Assembly (NCBI GenBank): GCA_964610575.1
Contig: CAZSYX010000001.1
Location: 1-64,000 of the forward strand
DNA length: 64,000 nt
Direction of reading: 5' to 3'
Source of the DNA: JADJWR01 sp964610575
GTDB lineage: Bacteria > Pseudomonadota > Gammaproteobacteria > Burkholderiales > Burkholderiaceae_F
Shown here: piece by piece, positions 61,070-64,000 of the stretch
Layout of the letters: every line of letters begins with the position of its first letter
Position numbering within the stretch: position 1 is the first letter of the stretch
Translations under genes and position numbers: made by a program
The notes under the pieces: model-generated
The model's database searches: none
Told to the model about the DNA's origin: nothing
Seen by the model: the letters and a program-made list of their open reading frames with translations, nothing else

Positions 61070-62233
61070 TCATGGCTGCAGCCCGCGCTCGAAGCGCTTG
61101 GCCACCTCTTCCAGCATCACCTCGGTGGTACCGCCGCCGATGGAAAGAATTCTTGCGTCGCGCACCAGCCGCTCGATCGGCGACTCGCGCATGTAGCCCA
61201 TGCCGCCGTGGAACTGCTGGCAGTCGTACATCACTTCGTTGGCGAGTTCGCCGGTCAGCGCCTTGAGCATCGACACCTCGCGCACGTTCTCCTGGCCCAG
61301 GTCGACCTGCCACGCGCAGTGATAGAGAAGCTGTCGCGCCGCCTCGACCTTGGCCGCCAGCATCGACAGCCGTTGGCGGATCGCCTGCTTGTCCCACAGC
61401 GGGGCACCGAAGGCCTGCCGCTGGGTGACATAGCGGAACGTCAGTTCGAGCGCGGTCTGGCAGTGGCCGATCGCCATCGCTCCAAGCGCGATGCGCTCGG
61501 TCTGGAAGTTGCGCATGATGGCGTAGAAGCCGGCGTTCTCCTCGCCGACCAGGTTCGCCGCCGGCACGCGGCAGTTCTCGAACGCCAGTTCGGCGGTGTC
61601 GGAGGCGAGCCAGCCCTGCTTGGCGAGCGCGCGGCTCACCCGCAGCCCGGGCGTAGCCTTCTCGACGGCGAAGATCGAAATGCCGCGCGCGCCGCGTGCA
61701 TGCGCATCGGTGCGCGCGGCGACGAAATAAAGGTCGGCGTGCACGCCGTTGGTGATGAACATCTTGGTGCCGTCGAGCACGTAGGCGCCGCCGTCGCGCA
61801 CCGCGCGCGTGCGCAGCGAGGCGACGTCGGAGCCGGCGTCGGGCTCGGTCACGGCCACCGCTGTAATGCACTCGCCGCGGCAGATCGAGGGCAGCCAGCG
61901 CGCCTTCTGTTCTGCGTTGCCGGCGTTGGCCAGGTGTGGGCTCGCCATGTCGGTGTGCACCAGCACCGTGATGACGAAGCCGCCGGAAGTCGAGCGACTG
62001 AGCGCCTCCTGGAACACCACGCTGGTGACCGTGTCGCTTCCCGCGCCACCGAACTCGGGCGCGTAGCGCAGGCCGAGCCAGCCGAGCGTGCCCATCTTGC
62101 GCAGCACCTCGCGCGGCACGCGGCCGGCCTCGTCCCAGGCGAGCGCGTTGGGCTCCACCTGCTGCTGCACGAAGCGCGCGACCTGCCGGCGCAGGTCGGC
62201 ATGCTCGGCGCGGACGCAGGGCGAGTCGGTCAC
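61070..62233 (-). CDS. Acyl-CoA dehydrogenase (isovaleryl/citronellyl/long-chain type)
   Basis: A protein of 387 residues with FAD/substrate motifs ITAVAVTEPDAGSDVASLRT and WLASDTAELAFENCRVP, and the C-terminal CQQFHGGMGYMRESPIERLV. The residue usually supplying the catalytic Glu near the C-terminus is Gly here (IGGGTTEVM), while Glu246 in RNFQTERIALG aligns with the helix-G base of isovaleryl-CoA and long-chain enzymes. That fits a Liu- or Atu-type dehydrogenase; I do not choose between them. GTG start at 62233 lies 4 bp after a small membrane gene. Confidence 0.85.
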   Translation of the reverse strand: MTDSPCVRAEHADLRRQVARFVQQQVEPNALAWDEAGRVPREVLRKMGTLGWLGLRYAPEFGGAGSDTVTSVVFQEALSRSTSGGFVITVLVHTDMASPHLANAGNAEQKARWLPSICRGECITAVAVTEPDAGSDVASLRTRAVRDGGAYVLDGTKMFITNGVHADLYFVAARTDAHARGARGISIFAVEKATPGLRVSRALAKQGWLASDTAELAFENCRVPAANLVGEENAGFYAIMRNFQTERIALGAMAIGHCQTALELTFRYVTQRQAFGAPLWDKQAIRQRLSMLAAKVEAARQLLYHCAWQVDLGQENVREVSMLKALTGELANEVMYDCQQFHGGMGYMRESPIERLVRDARILSIGGGTTEVMLEEVAKRFERGLQP

Positions 62234-62237
62234 CGCG

Positions 62238-62516
62238 TCACTCGATCAGGCGAAACAGCAGCCACACCAGCAGCACCGCCTGCGCCGCCAGCATGGCGAA
62301 GGCGCCGTATTCGCCGCGGCGGGTCCCTTCGAAGACGGAGCGCAGCGTCAGCGCCGCGATGATCCCCATCGACAGCCAGGCGAGCGCAGCAAGCGCGCTG
62401 CCGCCGCCGCCGGGGCCTTCGTCGCGCCCGTCTCGCAGTGCGATAGCGCCGTAAGCCAGCGCGCCGGCAAGGGCGGTCATGCAGAGCGACTCCAGCAGGG
62501 AGCGGTTGACGGCCAC
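62238..62516 (-). CDS. Small three-helix membrane protein
   Basis: A GTG at 62516 (or the adjacent in-frame GTG at 62522) opens about 92 residues with three hydrophobic segments (LCMTALAGALAYGAIAL, ALAALAWLSMGIIAALTL and GAFAMLAAQAVLLVWLLF). It sits eight bases after the carboxylase beta stop and four bases before the dehydrogenase start, so it is clearly embedded in the operon. No family is recognised. Confidence 0.5.
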   Translation of the reverse strand: MAVNRSLLESLCMTALAGALAYGAIALRDGRDEGPGGGGSALAALAWLSMGIIAALTLRSVFEGTRRGEYGAFAMLAAQAVLLVWLLFRLIE

Positions 62517-62524
62517 GGGCACCG

Positions 62525-64000
62525 CTACATCCGGAACACGCCGAACCGCGTCTCCGGGATCGGCGCGTTCAGCGCCGCGGAAAGCCCCAGCGCCAGCGTC
62601 ATCCGCGTGTCGAGCGGATCGATCACGCCGTCGTCCCACATCCGTGCGCTGGCGTAATAGGGGTGGCCTTGCCGCTCGTACTGCTCGAGGATCGGCCTGC
62701 GGAAGGCGGCCTCCTCCTCGGCGCTCCAGCTGCCGCCGCGTTCCTCGATGCCGTCGCGCCGCACGGTCGCCAGCACGCTGGCGGCCTGCTCGCCGCCCAT
62801 GACGCTGATGCGCGCGTTCGGCCACATCCACAGGAAGCGGGGCGAATAGGCGCGGCCGCACATGCCGTAGTTGCCGGCACCGAACGAGCCGCCGATGATC
62901 AGCGTGAACTTCGGCACCTGCGCGCAGGACACCGCGGTGACCATCTTGGCGCCGTGCCGCGCGATGCCCTCGTTCTCGTACTTCTTGCCGACCATGAAGC
63001 CGGTGATGTTCTGCAGGAAGACGAGCGGCACCTTGCGCTGGCAGCACAGCTCGATGAAGTGGGCCCCCTTCTGTGCGCTCTCGGAGAACAGGATGCCGTT
63101 GTTGGCGACGATGCCCACCGGCATGCCCTCGATCCAGGCGAAGCCGGTGACCAGCGTGGTGCCATAGCGCGCCTTCCACTCGTCGAACTCGCTGGCGTCG
63201 ACGATGCGGGCGATCACCTCGCGCACGTCGTACGGCTTGCGCGTGTCGGTGGGGATCACGCCGTACAGTTCCTCCGCGTTGCAGGCCGGCGGGCGCGGCT
63301 CGCGCAGCAGCTGGTGCTGCGGCTTGACGTAGTTGGTGGTGGCCATGATGCGGCGGGCCAGCGCCAGCGCGTGCGCGTCGTTCACCGCGAGATGGTCGGC
63401 CACACCGCTCATCCGCGTGTGCACGTCGCCGCCGCCGAGTTCCTCGGCGCTGACCACCTCGCCGATGGCCGCCTTCACCAGCGGCGGGCCGCCGAGGAAG
63501 ATCGTGCCCTGCTCGCGCACGATGATCGACTCGTCCGACATTGCCGGCACGTAGGCGCCGCCGGCCGTGCACGAGCCCATCACCACCGCGATCTGCGGGA
63601 TGCCCATCGCCGAGAGCGTGGCCTGGTTGTAGAAGATGCGGCCGAAGTGCTCGCGGTCGGGGAAGACGTCGTCCTGGTTCGGCAGGTTGGCGCCGCCGGA
63701 GTCGACCAGGTAGATGCAGGGCAGTCTGTTCTCGCGCGCGATCTCCTGCGCGCGCAGGTGCTTCTTGACCGTCATCGGGAAGTAGGTGCCGCCCTTGACG
63801 GTGGCGTCGTTGCAGACGATCACGCACTCGCGCCCGGCCACGCGGCCGACGCCGGTGATGATGCCGGCGCACGGCGCCTCGTCCTTGTACATGCCGTGCG
63901 CGGCCAGTTGCGACAGCTCGAGGAAAGGCGTGCCGGGGTCGAGCAGCAACTGCACGCGGTCGCGCGGCGGCAGCTTGCCGCGAGCGGTGTGCTTGGCGCG
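62525..64000 (-). CDS. Acyl-CoA carboxylase beta subunit (MccB/LiuB-like), N-terminus beyond window
   Basis: The carboxyltransferase subunit partner of the biotin carboxylase protein at 55798. Motifs are typical of methylcrotonyl-CoA carboxylase beta: GGTYFPMTVKKHLRAQEIAR, PCIYLVDSGGANLPNQ, MGSCTAGGAYVPAMSDE, NNGILFSESAQKGAHFIEL, and GNYGMCGRAYSPRFLWMWP. The reading continues past the right edge (HTARGKLPPRDRVQLLLDPG is still in frame), so an estimated 50 N-terminal residues lie outside. It transfers CO2 from biotin to the acyl-CoA. Confidence 0.92.
   Translation of the reverse strand, partial: RAKHTARGKLPPRDRVQLLLDPGTPFLELSQLAAHGMYKDEAPCAGIITGVGRVAGRECVIVCNDATVKGGTYFPMTVKKHLRAQEIARENRLPCIYLVDSGGANLPNQDDVFPDREHFGRIFYNQATLSAMGIPQIAVVMGSCTAGGAYVPAMSDESIIVREQGTIFLGGPPLVKAAIGEVVSAEELGGGDVHTRMSGVADHLAVNDAHALALARRIMATTNYVKPQHQLLREPRPPACNAEELYGVIPTDTRKPYDVREVIARIVDASEFDEWKARYGTTLVTGFAWIEGMPVGIVANNGILFSESAQKGAHFIELCCQRKVPLVFLQNITGFMVGKKYENEGIARHGAKMVTAVSCAQVPKFTLIIGGSFGAGNYGMCGRAYSPRFLWMWPNARISVMGGEQAASVLATVRRDGIEERGGSWSAEEEAAFRRPILEQYERQGHPYYASARMWDDGVIDPLDTRMTLALGLSAALNAPIPETRFGVFRM

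Overview
The window is a GC-rich (roughly two-thirds G+C), densely coded chromosomal segment with short intergenic gaps, many stop/start overlaps (ATGA, TGATG, GTGA) and some GTG or TTG starts. The gene families point to a heterotrophic betaproteobacterium, most likely Burkholderiales: three Bug-type (tripartite tricarboxylate) receptor proteins, a fused isobutyryl-CoA mutase IcmF, a DUF3563 protein, a DUF5666 lipoprotein, a histone-H1-like tail, an acyl-CoA-ligase/branched-chain-ABC transporter operon, and a GC-rich palindromic repeat resembling ones I remember from Comamonadaceae-type genomes. No rRNA, tRNA, CRISPR array, plasmid or prophage genes were seen.

Layout. 1-8 kb: truncated glutaredoxin/CcdA-like membrane protein, ABC1/UbiB kinase, NeuD-type acyltransferase, an adenylation-carrier (A-T) didomain ligase overlapping an orphan Bug receptor, and a TPR-GGDEF protein. 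8-12.4 kb: icmF, carrying an in-frame repeat insertion in its G domain, behind a LysR regulator. 12.5-25 kb: two small proteins, SRAP peptidase, beta-carbonic anhydrase, a Bug receptor plus sulfatase-like hydrolase, M48 protease, alpha/beta hydrolase, two MFS transporters, an FAD oxidoreductase and an aldo/keto reductase. 25-35 kb: a Crp/Fnr regulator divergent from a long operon (acyl-CoA synthetase, small membrane protein, LivG, LivH, LivM, binding protein, LivF, lipoprotein, PaaK-like ligase), with prominent RNA hairpins in three intergenic gaps.

35-50 kb: a DUF1801-H1-tail fusion, a compact MBL/MaoC/DsbA/DUF1289 cluster, a 190-bp MITE-like element lodged between two convergent damaged genes, EamA transporter, Tat-type aldo/keto reductase, CDP-alcohol phosphatidyltransferase, class I aldolase, ATP-grasp enzyme, Bug receptor, HMG-CoA lyase, an eight-repeat DUF5666 lipoprotein, a hydroxyacid dehydrogenase and a methyltransferase. 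50-55 kb: a four-gene Mla/MCE lipid-transport operon and a GFA-family gene broken by one in-frame TGA. 55-64 kb: a leucine/isovalerate (Liu)-type catabolic block (biotin carboxylase subunit, methylglutaconyl-CoA hydratase, acyl-CoA dehydrogenase, carboxyltransferase subunit truncated by the window end), interleaved with a dienelactone hydrolase, a lipoprotein and a DUF4126 protein.

Together the genes describe CoA-thioester-centred catabolism of branched-chain, aromatic or fatty acids: uptake by ABC and Bug systems, activation by three AMP-forming ligases, and breakdown through the Liu block, HMG-CoA lyase and IcmF. No clearly new defence or biosynthetic system was found. The most unusual items are the repeat insertion inside icmF, the MITE that rewrites the ends of two genes, the competing hairpins between the ABC binding-protein gene and livF, and the A-T ligase coupled to a Bug receptor.
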